A DNA stretch of 64,000 nt. Origin: Clostridia bacterium. Its GTDB lineage: Bacteria; Bacillota; Clostridia; Oscillospirales; CAG-382. How positions within the stretch are numbered: position 1 is the first letter of the stretch; each line of letters begins with the position of its first letter. Positions 32,964 to 41,824 of the stretch are shown here, in pieces. Where the stretch lies: the NCBI GenBank assembly GCA_017561145.1, contig JAFZDO010000043.1:1-64000 (forward strand). The letters are read 5' to 3'. A model generated the notes under the pieces. The model was not told the origin of the DNA. It ran no database searches and worked only from the letters and a program-made list of their open reading frames with translations. The position numbers were made by a program, and so were the translations under genes.

Positions 32964-34181
32964 ATGAAAAAAACGCTTTTGCTCTTGCTCTGCTTTGCAA
33001 TGATTCTTAGCTGTATGCCTTTTTCTGCAATCGCGGCAGAAAAGAAGGTTACTTACGTTAAGGGCTCAAATAACGTTTCCGAATCCTATAAAAAGTCTAT
33101 CTATTACGAAAAATTAATGAACGTCACTCTTACGGGTGACGGACGCCACGACGTTCTTGCGGTTGCGCTTTCTCAGCTTGGCTATCAGGAAAGCGGCACC
33201 GAAAACGATTTTGACGGCAAGCCGAGCGGCTCGAGCAGTAACTTCACCGAATACAACTACAATATGGGTGATTTCGGTGTTGGCTACGGAGGCGGAAGCT
33301 ATGCTTGGTGTGCATCATTCGTTGCTTGGTGTCTTCTCCAGTCGGGATGTACCACCCAAAACAAGATGTCTGACTGGTGCCGTAAGCACACCGATGACAA
33401 AAATTACATCTGGCGCGAGGTTGGCTGTCCCGCATGGGCAAACTCGCTTCGCACACACGGTTATTGGCAATATTCCAAATACAACGGGAACAATTACGTT
33501 CCGCAAAGCGGCGATCTGATATTCTTCTCCTGGGACGGCGCAAAGCACTCCGAGGACCATATCGGTATCGTTGTTTACAGCGATGGCTCGACCGTTTATA
33601 CTGTCGAGGGCAACACCGCGGATGCAACGGGATTGCAAACCGACGGCGGCGGCGTTTACTTCAAGAGCTATCCCATTACAAGCTCCTATATCAGCGGCTA
33701 CGGCGTCCTACCCTACAAGACCGCAAGCGGAAACAAGGTTGATTACAGCACGAAGGAGCCGACAGGCGGCACTTATATCGCCGACCGCGCAACAGCTGTA
33801 TATTTCACCTCCGATTTCGGCGAGACTCGCGTTACGATGCCCAGATACACCGTTTTCACCGTTCTCCGCAAGGTTGACGGCGGTTTCCGCATTTCCTATA
33901 AAAACGCAAGCGGCACTACCGTAAACGGCTATATCAAGAACGTGCTCAGAGTTTTTCTTCCCATAAACTACGGCAAGCTTTTGCCGCGCGGCGACGTTGA
34001 CGGTAACGGCGAGATCGATGCGTTCGACTATATACGCGTTAAGCGCTCGATACTTAAATCGTTGGAATTTAATGAAGACGAAATGATCATTTCCGACATT
34101 AACGACGATATGACCGTAAACCAGTTTGACTATATTCTTATCAAGCGCCACGTTTTAAAGACCTATACCATTACAAATTAA
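32964..34181 (+). CDS. Secreted CHAP/NlpC-P60-like amidase with dockerin-like C-terminus
   Basis: A 405-residue secreted protein (signal peptide to about residue 25, SAIAAEKK). The catalytic domain (about 55-255) has YAWCASFVAWCLLQSGC with the likely catalytic Cys, and DHIGIVVYSDGSTVYTVEGN with the likely His, as in CHAP or NlpC/P60 peptidoglycan amidases. An SH3-like region follows (about 275-335). The last 65 residues are two dockerin-type calcium loops: GDVDGNGEIDAFDYIRVKRS and SDINDDMTVNQFDYILIKRH. Dockerins bind cohesins, but no cohesin gene is seen here. It lies 25 bases after the surface-protein gene and probably shares its promoter. Confidence 0.82.
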   Translation: MKKTLLLLLCFAMILSCMPFSAIAAEKKVTYVKGSNNVSESYKKSIYYEKLMNVTLTGDGRHDVLAVALSQLGYQESGTENDFDGKPSGSSSNFTEYNYNMGDFGVGYGGGSYAWCASFVAWCLLQSGCTTQNKMSDWCRKHTDDKNYIWREVGCPAWANSLRTHGYWQYSKYNGNNYVPQSGDLIFFSWDGAKHSEDHIGIVVYSDGSTVYTVEGNTADATGLQTDGGGVYFKSYPITSSYISGYGVLPYKTASGNKVDYSTKEPTGGTYIADRATAVYFTSDFGETRVTMPRYTVFTVLRKVDGGFRISYKNASGTTVNGYIKNVLRVFLPINYGKLLPRGDVDGNGEIDAFDYIRVKRSILKSLEFNEDEMIISDINDDMTVNQFDYILIKRHVLKTYTITN

Positions 34182-34185
34182 CCTT

Positions 34186-34216
34186 AAAGGGCCTGCCTCT
34201 CGGCAGACCCTTTTTC
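34186..34216 (+). terminator. Terminator of the amidase gene
   Basis: AAAGGGCCTGCC pairs, with one mismatch, with GGCAGACCCTTT, followed by TT. Confidence 0.8.
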
Positions 34217-34218
34217 TA

Positions 34219-34247
34219 TTGACTTATTGTTAATTTGCGTTTATAAT
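34219..34247 (+). promoter_or_regulatory. Promoter of the nifS-thiI operon
   Basis: TTGACT (34219-34224), 17-base spacer, TATAAT (34242-34247). Confidence 0.75.
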
Positions 34248-34277
34248 TAAAGAGTATAACAATGGAGAAGATATGTA

Positions 34278-35408
34278 ATGGATCAGCTTTATTTTGACCA
34301 CGCCGCAACTACGGTAGTGCTTGAAGGCGCAAGAAAAGCGGCAATAGACGCCTTTGAGGTATACGGAAACCCATCCTCGGTACATTCAATGGGCATAGCG
34401 GCAAAAAAAATAATAGATTCTGCGCGCAAAACGGTTGCTTCTTCACTCTTTTGCAAGCCTGAGGAGATAATTTTTACAGGCGGAGGAAGCGAAAGCAACA
34501 ATCAGGCTATCCTCGGGATGGCAAAGATGCGCGCAAGACGCTGTAAGCGAGTGATCACCACAGACAGCGAGCATCCGTCTGTCGGCAATCCGATAGATTC
34601 GCTCGAGGAATCGGGGTTTGAGATCGTCCGCATCTCTACAAAGGGAGGAAGGATCGATATCGAAGCGCTTGAGAGGGAATTGTCGCTCGGTGCGGCGTTT
34701 GTAAGCGTTATGCTCGTCAACAACGAAACCGGCGCGATCTATGATATCGAAAGCGTAAAACGTATAATCGATAAAAGCGGAAGCGGTGCTTTGCTTCATT
34801 GCGATGCGGTTCAGGGCTTTTTGAAGACCGATATGCGCGTTATTTCGAAATACTGCGATATGGCAAGCATTTCTGCGCACAAGATCGGCGGAATGAAGGG
34901 TGTCGGCGCGCTTTACTGCAAGCAAAGCATTATAAAAAACCTTGCCCCCTTTATTCGCGGCGGCGGTCAGGAGGGCAATCTGCGCTCGGGCACCGAAAAC
35001 GTTATAGGCATCGCCGCGTTTGCCGAAGCGGTCAACGAATTCCCGAAATATAAAGAGGATATCAAAAGAGTAAGCGAATATACGCGTGAATTACTTGAAA
35101 AAAGCGAATGCAATTTCAAGCTTAATTTACCCGAAAAAAGAGTCGATCACATACTTTCCTTGTCGATAGTCGGCGCAAAAAGCGAGGTCGTGTTGAACCT
35201 GCTTAACGGATACGGTATTTGTATTTCGGCAGGAAGCGCCTGCTCGGCAAGAAAGGGCCGCAGCGGCACGCTTGAAGCGTTTGGGCTGCAAAGAAATGAG
35301 ATCGACGGCACCGTAAGAATAAGCTTCGGTGTCGGAAATAACGAAAAGGATGCCGAATTTCTTGTGGAAAAGCTTGAGGAAGCGGCAAAAAGGTTGGTTA
35401 AAAGATGA
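34278..35408 (+). CDS. Cysteine desulfurase (NifS/IscS type)
   Basis: A 376-residue PLP enzyme that takes sulfur from cysteine. Motifs: YFDHAATTVVLEGARKA at the N-terminus, ITTDSEHPSV near residue 96 (substrate His), HCDAVQGFLKTD near 175, the PLP lysine in SISAHKIGGMKGVGALYC near 205, and the catalytic cysteine loop ISAGSACSARKGRSG near 320. It overlaps thiI by 4 bases. In this order the desulfurase is the sulfur donor for 4-thiouridine synthesis on tRNA by ThiI, as in the NifZ-ThiI pair of Bacillus. GGAGAAG lies about 8 bases before the ATG. Confidence 0.93.
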   Translation: MDQLYFDHAATTVVLEGARKAAIDAFEVYGNPSSVHSMGIAAKKIIDSARKTVASSLFCKPEEIIFTGGGSESNNQAILGMAKMRARRCKRVITTDSEHPSVGNPIDSLEESGFEIVRISTKGGRIDIEALERELSLGAAFVSVMLVNNETGAIYDIESVKRIIDKSGSGALLHCDAVQGFLKTDMRVISKYCDMASISAHKIGGMKGVGALYCKQSIIKNLAPFIRGGGQEGNLRSGTENVIGIAAFAEAVNEFPKYKEDIKRVSEYTRELLEKSECNFKLNLPEKRVDHILSLSIVGAKSEVVLNLLNGYGICISAGSACSARKGRSGTLEAFGLQRNEIDGTVRISFGVGNNEKDAEFLVEKLEEAAKRLVKR

Positions 35409-36574
35409 AAGAAGTAATACTTGTTAAATACGGCGAGATCGTTCTTAAGGGACTTAACCGCTCGTTTTTCAATTCGAAGCTCGAAAGCCGCGTAAGACGC
35501 GCGTTAAAGAGCGTTCAGGGCGAATTTTATTTCGATTACGCGCAATCGACGCTTTGTCTTACCCCCTCGGACGATGCCGACGTCGACCTTGCTTACGAAA
35601 AGGTTAAAAAGGTTTTCGGTATCGCAACGGTTTGCCGCGGTATCGCGTGCGAAAAGGATATGGATGACATAGCAAAGCATCTTGCCGAAAACGTAAACGA
35701 GCTTTTGGGCGAGGCGAAGACCTTTAAGTGCGAGGCGAAGCGAAGCGACAAGAAGTTTGCTCTCAAATCTCCCGAAATATGCGCAATATGCGGCGGTGTC
35801 GTGCTTGAAAACCGCCCCGATATGAAGGTCGACGTTATGAACCCCGACCGTGTTATTACCATCGAGATACGCGACCGTCAGGCGTTTATCCACGGCAACG
35901 GCGAAAAGGGCGCAGGCGGTGTGCCCGTCGGCTCGTCGGGCAGAGCGATGCTTATGCTTTCGGGCGGTATCGACAGCCCCGTTGCAGGACATATGATCGC
36001 AAAGCGCGGTGCGGCTATCGACGCGGTTTATTTCGAAACTCCCCCTTACACGGGCGAAGCGGCTGCCGAAAAGGTACGCACTCTTGCCGAAAAGCTTACC
36101 GAATATTGCGGCGAGATCTATTTGCACTCCATCTCGCTTACCGAAATTCAGGAAACGCTCGTAAGTACCTGCAAGGAAAAGCTTTTCACACTGCTTTTAC
36201 GCAGATTTATGGTGCGCTGTGCCTCGAAATTGGGCGAAAAATACGGTGCCGGCTGTATTATCACGGGTGAAAGCCTCGGTCAGGTCGCAAGCCAGACGAT
36301 GCAGTCGATCGGCGTTACCGATGCGGTTGCAACGTTACCCATTTTGCGTCCCTGCATCGGCTTGGATAAGGATGAGATCGTTGTACGTGCAAGAGAAATC
36401 GGCACGTTTGAAACCTCGATACTGCCTTACGAGGATTGCTGTACCGTATTCACTCCGAAGCACCCCGACACTCGCCCCGATATGGCTGAAATTCTTGAAG
36501 AAGAAGCAAAATTGGACGTCGATGCGCTTGTTGAACGCGCAATGGCGACCGACCGTTACGAAAGGTTGGGTTAA
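35405..36574 (+). CDS. thiI: tRNA 4-thiouridine synthetase ThiI
   Basis: A 389-residue enzyme that adenylates and thiolates U8 of tRNAs. It has the N-terminal ferredoxin-like and THUMP domains (residues 1-165; VVLENRPDMKVDVMNPDRVI, GVPVGSSGRAMLMLSGGIDS) and the PP-loop ATPase motif SGGIDSPVAGHMIAKRG near residue 185. ITGESLGQVASQTMQSIGVT and DEIVVRAREIGTFETSILPY are typical of the family. There is no C-terminal rhodanese domain, which is normal in Firmicutes, where the partner desulfurase supplies sulfur. It is translationally coupled to the desulfurase gene upstream. Confidence 0.95.
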   Translation: MKEVILVKYGEIVLKGLNRSFFNSKLESRVRRALKSVQGEFYFDYAQSTLCLTPSDDADVDLAYEKVKKVFGIATVCRGIACEKDMDDIAKHLAENVNELLGEAKTFKCEAKRSDKKFALKSPEICAICGGVVLENRPDMKVDVMNPDRVITIEIRDRQAFIHGNGEKGAGGVPVGSSGRAMLMLSGGIDSPVAGHMIAKRGAAIDAVYFETPPYTGEAAAEKVRTLAEKLTEYCGEIYLHSISLTEIQETLVSTCKEKLFTLLLRRFMVRCASKLGEKYGAGCIITGESLGQVASQTMQSIGVTDAVATLPILRPCIGLDKDEIVVRAREIGTFETSILPYEDCCTVFTPKHPDTRPDMAEILEEEAKLDVDALVERAMATDRYERLG

Positions 36575-36577
36575 TTT

Positions 36578-37147
36578 ATGAAGCGTCTTATAACCTTGTT
36601 GCAAAAGCAAAATAAAAAGATCGCCGTTGCGGAATCCTGCACGGGCGGTCTGATCACGAAGATGCTTACCGATATTTCGGGCGCAAGCTCGGTTTTCGGC
36701 TACGGCGTCACCGCTTACGCCAACGAAGCGAAGCAAAAGCTTTTGGGCGTTAAAGAGGAAACCCTTAACAATTTCGGCGCGGTTTCGGAAAACACCGTGC
36801 GCGAAATGGCTTCGGGCGTGCTTGAATTGGCAGGAGCCGACATTTCGATTGCAATTTCGGGTATCGCAGGCCCTAATAACGACGGAAGCGCAAAGCCGGT
36901 CGGCACTGTATGTATCGCCATCGCAACGACCGAAAAATGCTATGCAACGACCTTTGTTTTTGCAGGCAAGCGAAGCGAAATAAGACGCAGAGCGGCAAAA
37001 ATGGCGCTTAATATGGCATATGATGAATTAAAGACCGAAAAAACCGAAAAGATATCAAGAAAAGAAAAGCGCACTGTCAAAAAAGAGAAGAAAACCGAAA
37101 AGAAGGCTTTGAAATCCTTGAAAAGACAAAGCAAAAAGGCTAAATAA
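36578..37147 (+). CDS. pncC: CinA C-terminal domain protein (nicotinamide-nucleotide amidase), basic tail
   Basis: Residues 1-150 are a PncC/CinA-C domain, which deamidates nicotinamide mononucleotide in NAD recycling: IAVAESCTGGLITKMLTDIS near residue 15, SSVFGYGVTAYANEAKQKLL near 38, and ISGIAGPNNDGSAKPVGTV near 92. The last ~38 residues are almost all Lys, Glu, Arg and Thr (TVKKEKKTEKKALKSLKRQS), an addition not typical of the enzyme. The gene lies 3 bases after thiI, and its stop codon shares a base with the start of the next gene. Confidence 0.9.
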   Translation: MKRLITLLQKQNKKIAVAESCTGGLITKMLTDISGASSVFGYGVTAYANEAKQKLLGVKEETLNNFGAVSENTVREMASGVLELAGADISIAISGIAGPNNDGSAKPVGTVCIAIATTEKCYATTFVFAGKRSEIRRRAAKMALNMAYDELKTEKTEKISRKEKRTVKKEKKTEKKALKSLKRQSKKAK

Positions 37148-38979
37148 TGGAAATATCTACGACGAAAAAATTTTTATGCATACTTTTGGTGCTCTTCGCC
37201 GTTATGTCGGTTGCCGCATGTGAAAGCTCGATTTCCGAGCAAAGCGGAAGCGCTTCGGAGGATACCGTTCCCGAAAGCGTAACGCAGGCGCAGGCACTGA
37301 TAAAGGAAGGCAAATATTACGAAGCGTATGCAGCTCTTTACGCCGACAAGGATAATGAGGACGCAAAAGCTTTGCTTGATAAGTTTTTGGTCGTTCCCAC
37401 CGTTACCGAACGCAAGGGCTATACCGATTACAATCTTACGCAAGAGATCGAATATAACGAGTACGGCGACAAGATTTTGGTTACGACCGTAAATCCGCTT
37501 ATCAAGGGTAACGAGGACGGTACCGTAACTAAATACGAATACGTTTACGACGGAAACGGAAATATGACCAAATCGGTTATGACCATCGATAATTCCGATT
37601 CGCAGACGGTTATTGAATATGAATACGATTCCAAGAACAACCCTATCAAGATAATCGAAGACTGGAAAACCACCGAAAACGTTTACGATGAAAACGGCAA
37701 CGTTATAAAGGAAATCGTAACCAACGACTCAGACAATATTCACGTAAGCGAATTTACCTACGACGAAAAGGGAAACCAACTCTCGGTTAAAAGCTTTACA
37801 AACGGCGAAGAATGGGAATCGAAGGAATTTTCCTATGAATACAACGATAAAGGCGATATTATAAAAATTGCCTTGACAAATAATATTCGTCCCGAATCCT
37901 CTTATGATACCGTTTACGACTGCAACTATGACGAAAACGGCAGAATTATCAAAAAGGTCACGTCGGTCAGCGGTCAGACAATAGCAAGCAACGGCCCCGT
38001 TACCGAGGAGTTTGAATATAACGATAAGGGAGATGTCGTTAAGTTTACAAAAACGACCGCTACGTACGTTTCTGTTATCGAATATGAATACACCTATAAC
38101 GAATCGGGCGATATCGTCAAGGAACGCAGTGTAAAAAACACTTACGGCAGCTTGACTTACATCTACGATTACGATGAATTCGGTAATATGACCCTGCGTC
38201 AGAACGGCGATAAATTTTTAAAGACCGAATATACCTATGACGAAAACGGCTTCACCGTAAAAAAGGTTACTACCAAAAGAGATCCTCAGTATTACAAAAA
38301 CGACAAGGTTTATACCTTTGAATATACCAACGACGAGCTTGGAAACGTACTGAAGATAGTAACCAAAGAAGAAAACAACATGGAAACTGTCAGCGAATTC
38401 GTTTACGACGACGAAAGCCGTATATTAAAGGAAACGCGCACCGAAATTATCGGCGGTCAGAGCAACCTTTTTTACGTGGATGAATTTACCTACGATGACA
38501 AGGGAAATATGCTTTCCCATTATTATAAGTATCACAGCCAGGAAACCACCGTTACCTACGGATACGTTTACGATGACAAGGGCAATATCCTTGAAAAAAG
38601 CAAGAACGGACAGCCCGATATCAAATATACCTACGACGAAAACGGCAACGTGCTTAAAAACGAGCGTTACAGCAACGGAAAATATTTTCTTAACAACGAA
38701 TATACCTATGATGCAAAAGGCTTTATGATCTACGGCACGAGATATGATGAGGCCGGCAAGGTTATCGGTATATGGGAAAATGTTTACGACGAAAAGTCTA
38801 ACCTTTTAAAGGAAAGCGTTACACAAGGCGAGGCTTACCCCGGTGGCGATTATTCCTATGAATACACCTATGACGAGCTTGGTAACAAGCTTACCTCGTT
38901 GGAATTTGAAAACATCGGCAACGTCTTTTCGGCGTGCAAATACACGTATTCGGAATTTAAATATATTTACGTTGGTTAA
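37147..38979 (+). CDS. Lipoprotein made of YD (RHS-like) repeats
   Basis: A 610-residue lipoprotein (lipobox VAAC near residue 25). A short helical segment (QALIKEGKYYEAYAALYADK) precedes about 20 tandem units of roughly 20-22 residues with the YDENGN / YDDKGN core (for example YEYDSKNNPIKI, YDENGNVIKEIV, YTYDENGFTVKKVT), the hallmark of RHS/YD repeats. These form a beta spiral. In RHS toxins the repeats enclose a C-terminal toxin; here the chain ends with the repeats and no toxin or immunity gene follows. It is translationally coupled to pncC, though no functional link is obvious. Role unknown. Confidence 0.82.
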   Translation: MEISTTKKFLCILLVLFAVMSVAACESSISEQSGSASEDTVPESVTQAQALIKEGKYYEAYAALYADKDNEDAKALLDKFLVVPTVTERKGYTDYNLTQEIEYNEYGDKILVTTVNPLIKGNEDGTVTKYEYVYDGNGNMTKSVMTIDNSDSQTVIEYEYDSKNNPIKIIEDWKTTENVYDENGNVIKEIVTNDSDNIHVSEFTYDEKGNQLSVKSFTNGEEWESKEFSYEYNDKGDIIKIALTNNIRPESSYDTVYDCNYDENGRIIKKVTSVSGQTIASNGPVTEEFEYNDKGDVVKFTKTTATYVSVIEYEYTYNESGDIVKERSVKNTYGSLTYIYDYDEFGNMTLRQNGDKFLKTEYTYDENGFTVKKVTTKRDPQYYKNDKVYTFEYTNDELGNVLKIVTKEENNMETVSEFVYDDESRILKETRTEIIGGQSNLFYVDEFTYDDKGNMLSHYYKYHSQETTVTYGYVYDDKGNILEKSKNGQPDIKYTYDENGNVLKNERYSNGKYFLNNEYTYDAKGFMIYGTRYDEAGKVIGIWENVYDEKSNLLKESVTQGEAYPGGDYSYEYTYDELGNKLTSLEFENIGNVFSACKYTYSEFKYIYVG

Positions 38980-38984
38980 ATAAA

Positions 38985-39017
38985 AAAGGACGGAGAATTT
39001 TCCGTCCTTTGTTTTTT
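38985..39017. terminator. Bidirectional terminator between YD-repeat gene and proA
   Basis: AAAGGACGGA (38985-38994) pairs with TCCGTCCTTT (39001-39010), with A and T runs on both sides. Confidence 0.85.
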
Positions 39018-40242
39018 ATCTTATCTGTCCGTTGCCGTTGATGACGTATTTATAGGTCGTCATTTCGGGAAGTCCCATAGGTCCGCGCGCATGCATTTTT
39101 TGGGTAGATATACCTATCTCCGCGCCGAATCCGAATTCTTCGCCGTCGGTAAAGCGGGTGCTTGCGTTTACATATACCGCCGCCGCATCGATGGCATTGC
39201 AGAAATACTGCGCGTTTTCGGCATTGCCTGTAATTATCGCCTCACTGTGGCCTGTACCGTGGAGATTTATGTGGTCGACCGCCTCTTTTACGTCGTGAAC
39301 TATCTTTATCGCAAGGATATAATCGTTATATTCGGTGTAAAAGTCTTCTTCGGTCGCTTCGTTTACGTCGATAATCTCAAGCGTTTTTGCGTCACCGCGA
39401 AGCTCGACGTTGTCCAAACGCTCCTTAACAAGAGGAAGTATATCTTTTGCGATATTTTCGTGAACGACAAGCGTTTCCGCCGCGTTGCAAACCGAGGGGC
39501 GTTGTCTTTTTGCGTTGTCGATGATATTAAGCGCCGTTTCGATATCGGCGGATTCATCGAAAAACACGTGGCAATTGCCTGCGCCCGTTTCAATAACCGG
39601 CACGGTTGCGTTTTCAACGACCGAGCGGATAAGCGATTTGCCGCCGCGCGGGATGAGAAGGTCGATCTTGCCCTTCATTTTCATCAATTTGTTTGCCGTT
39701 TCACGGCTTGTATCGGGAACGACTGCAACACAGCCGTTGGGAAGACCGATATTGCAAAGCGCATCCGAAAGCACCCTTGCAATGGCGAGATTCGAATCGA
39801 TCGCCTCCTTGCCGCCGCGAAGGATGACCGCGTTGCCCGATTTAACGCATAACGCCGCCGCATCTACGGTAACGTTGGGACGGGCCTCGTAAATTATTGC
39901 GATAACGCCGAAGGGAACACGCTTTTTGGTTATTTCCAAGCCGTTGGGGCGAACCCATTTTTCCTGTCCGTCAAGCGGGTCGGGAAGGGCGATGACCTTT
40001 TTTACGCTTTCGGAAATCGCAACGATGCGTTCTTTTGTAAGGGTCAAACGGTCGAGCATCGAAGCCGACATACCGTTTTCCTTCGCGCGTGCGATATCAC
40101 TCTCGTTTGCTTTTATAATTTCGTCCGCGCGTGCAACAAGTGCTTCCGCCATCGCCAAAAGCGCGTTATTTCTTGTTTCGGTATCGGTCGCGCCCAAAAC
40201 GGTCGAAGCCGCTCTTGCGCTCGCACACATTGATTCAAGCAT
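39016..40242 (-). CDS. proA: Gamma-glutamyl phosphate reductase
   Basis: Reduces gamma-glutamyl phosphate to glutamate semialdehyde in proline synthesis. The protein of about 408 residues shows the aldehyde-dehydrogenase fold with IAIIYEARPNVTVDAAALCV-type residues (here GVIAIIYEARPNVTVDAAAL), SGNAVILRGGKEAIDSN, and the catalytic Cys in RPSVCNAAETLVVH. HARGPMGLPEMTTYKYVING closes the chain. The ATG at 40242 has GAGGA 7 bases upstream. A GTG at 40260 is in frame and overlaps the proB stop, but lacks a ribosome site. It is translated together with proB. Confidence 0.95.
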   Translation of the reverse strand: MLESMCASARAASTVLGATDTETRNNALLAMAEALVARADEIIKANESDIARAKENGMSASMLDRLTLTKERIVAISESVKKVIALPDPLDGQEKWVRPNGLEITKKRVPFGVIAIIYEARPNVTVDAAALCVKSGNAVILRGGKEAIDSNLAIARVLSDALCNIGLPNGCVAVVPDTSRETANKLMKMKGKIDLLIPRGGKSLIRSVVENATVPVIETGAGNCHVFFDESADIETALNIIDNAKRQRPSVCNAAETLVVHENIAKDILPLVKERLDNVELRGDAKTLEIIDVNEATEEDFYTEYNDYILAIKIVHDVKEAVDHINLHGTGHSEAIITGNAENAQYFCNAIDAAAVYVNASTRFTDGEEFGFGAEIGISTQKMHARGPMGLPEMTTYKYVINGNGQIR

Positions 40243-40259
40243 ATTATTGTCCTCAAACA

Positions 40260-41051
40260 CTATTTTTTAGCCGCGAAATAGGTGCCGACGAAATCGCCGT
40301 CGAACACGTTATAAAGAATTTCGGGGTCTGCGCCGTTGAGAATTATCATTGCGATTCCGCGCTCGGTGACGTATTTTGCGCTTTCGAGCTTGGTCGCCAT
40401 ACCGCCGGTACCGCGCGCAGTGCCCGCGCCGCTGCCCATTGCAAATATCTCATCGGTGACCTCGGGCACGAATTCAATAAATTTCGCGTCCTTGTTGCTT
40501 CTCGGGTCGGAATCGTAAAGACCGTCGATGTCCGACATATTTATAAGAAGATCGGCATGGCAAAGCTTTGCAACGGTAGCCGCAAGGGTATCGTTACTGC
40601 CGATTTTTATCTGCTCGTTGGAAAGGGTATCGTTTTCGTTTACAATCGGAATAATGCCCTGCTCGAGAAGCAATTCAAAGGTAGTGCTTGCGTGGGTACG
40701 CAATTCCTTGTCGTCGATAACGCTTCTCGTAAGAAGGATCTGGGCGATGGTATGCCCGAAATCCGAAAATCTGCGTGCATACATATCGATAAGCTGGCAT
40801 TGTCCGACCGCTGCCGCCGCCTGCTTTTGCTCGGTCGTAAGAGTTTTGCGGTCAAAGCCGATCTTTGCCAAGCCGCAGCTTACCGCGCCCGACGATACGA
40901 GAATTATCTGACGGCCGCTGTTATAAAGGTCGGAAAGGCAGGAAACGAGTCTTTCGACCTTGCGGATGTTGATATATCCCGAGGAATGGGTCAGTGTTGA
41001 CGTGCCGACCTTAACTACGACACGCTTAACGTTATCGGTTTTTATTTTCAT
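40260..41051 (-). CDS. proB: Glutamate 5-kinase, short form without PUA domain
   Basis: Phosphorylates glutamate on the gamma carboxyl, the first step to proline. The 263 residues cover the amino acid kinase domain only: VVVKVGTSTLTH at the N-terminus, IILVSSGAVSCGLAKIG near residue 48, PIVNENDTLSNEQIKIGSND near 138, and GSGAGTARGTGGMATKLESA near 210. The C-terminal PUA domain of the longer E. coli type is absent, as in other short ProB proteins. AGAAGG lies before the ATG. It leads a two-gene proBA operon. Confidence 0.95.
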   Translation of the reverse strand: MKIKTDNVKRVVVKVGTSTLTHSSGYINIRKVERLVSCLSDLYNSGRQIILVSSGAVSCGLAKIGFDRKTLTTEQKQAAAAVGQCQLIDMYARRFSDFGHTIAQILLTRSVIDDKELRTHASTTFELLLEQGIIPIVNENDTLSNEQIKIGSNDTLAATVAKLCHADLLINMSDIDGLYDSDPRSNKDAKFIEFVPEVTDEIFAMGSGAGTARGTGGMATKLESAKYVTERGIAMIILNGADPEILYNVFDGDFVGTYFAAKK

Positions 41052-41084
41052 GTCAAAAACCTTCTTTACATTTGATAATTAAGT

Positions 41085-41113
41085 ATTATAATATAATCAT
41101 AATAAAATTTCAA
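41085..41113 (-). promoter_or_regulatory. Promoter of proBA
   Basis: Minus strand TTGAAA (41113-41108), 17-base spacer, TATAAT (41090-41085). Confidence 0.75.
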
Positions 41114-41139
41114 GGATTTTTTGAAGAGGTGCATAATTT

Positions 41140-41724
41140 ATGTCGAAAAAGCTTATTCTTGCGTCGGCTTCTCCCCGCAGAAAGGAAATTCTGGATACAG
41201 CAGGGTTTGTGTACGAGGTTGTCCCGTCAAACGCCGACGAGGTAATGGAGGGCGAATGTGTTTACAGCATTGCCGAATTAAACGCGCTTGCAAAGGCGAG
41301 AGAGGTTTTCGACCGCTTTCACGACGAAAATTACGTTGTTTTGGGTGCGGATACCGTCGTTTCGGTCGACGGACGGGCGCTTGGCAAGCCGACCGATGAA
41401 AACGATGCTTTTTTGATGCTTAAATCGCTGTCGGGAAGCACTCACGAGGTGATAAGCGGCTTTGCTGTGGTTGCCGCAAAGGGATTTAACAGCGGATTTT
41501 GCATTACGAAGGTGAAATTCCGCGACCTTTCGGACGATGAGATACGCGCTTATATCCGTACTGGCGAGCCGATGGACAAGGCGGGAAGCTACGGGATCCA
41601 GGAGCGTGCCTGCCTTTTTGCCGAGTCGTTTGAGGGCGATTTTTTCAATATTATCGGGCTCCCTATCGAAAAAGCTTTTATGCTTCTGAAGGAGTTCGGA
41701 ATTCTTCCCGAATGGCAAAAATAA
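41140..41724 (+). CDS. maf: Maf-type nucleotide pyrophosphatase
   Basis: A 194-residue house-cleaning nucleotide pyrophosphatase, which hydrolyses dTTP/UTP or modified nucleotides. Signatures: the N-terminal LILASASPRRKEILDTAGF, VLGADTVVSVDGRALGKPTD near residue 66, LKSLSGSTHEVISGFAV near 91, and DKAGSYGIQE near 150 with GDFFNIIGLP near 170. AGAGGTG lies 10 bases before the ATG. It is divergent from proBA and is followed by the promoter of a large secreted protein. Length and motifs are normal. Confidence 0.93.
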   Translation: MSKKLILASASPRRKEILDTAGFVYEVVPSNADEVMEGECVYSIAELNALAKAREVFDRFHDENYVVLGADTVVSVDGRALGKPTDENDAFLMLKSLSGSTHEVISGFAVVAAKGFNSGFCITKVKFRDLSDDEIRAYIRTGEPMDKAGSYGIQERACLFAESFEGDFFNIIGLPIEKAFMLLKEFGILPEWQK

Positions 41725-41758
41725 AGAAAAACTATCTTGGGTAAATAGCATAAACTTA

Positions 41759-41787
41759 TTGACATAAAGAAATCATAATTGTATAAT
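41759..41787 (+). promoter_or_regulatory. Promoter of the large secreted protein
   Basis: TTGACA (41759-41764), 17-base spacer, TATAAT (41782-41787): full consensus. Confidence 0.8.
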
Positions 41788-41824
41788 AAAGATACAAAAA
41801 TAATTTAATAAGGAGATAAAAGTT

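Noticed and set aside
40260..41051. proB as a truncated gene because it lacks the PUA domain
   Set aside because: Kinase-only ProB proteins of about 260 residues occur widely, and the gene is properly coupled to proA.
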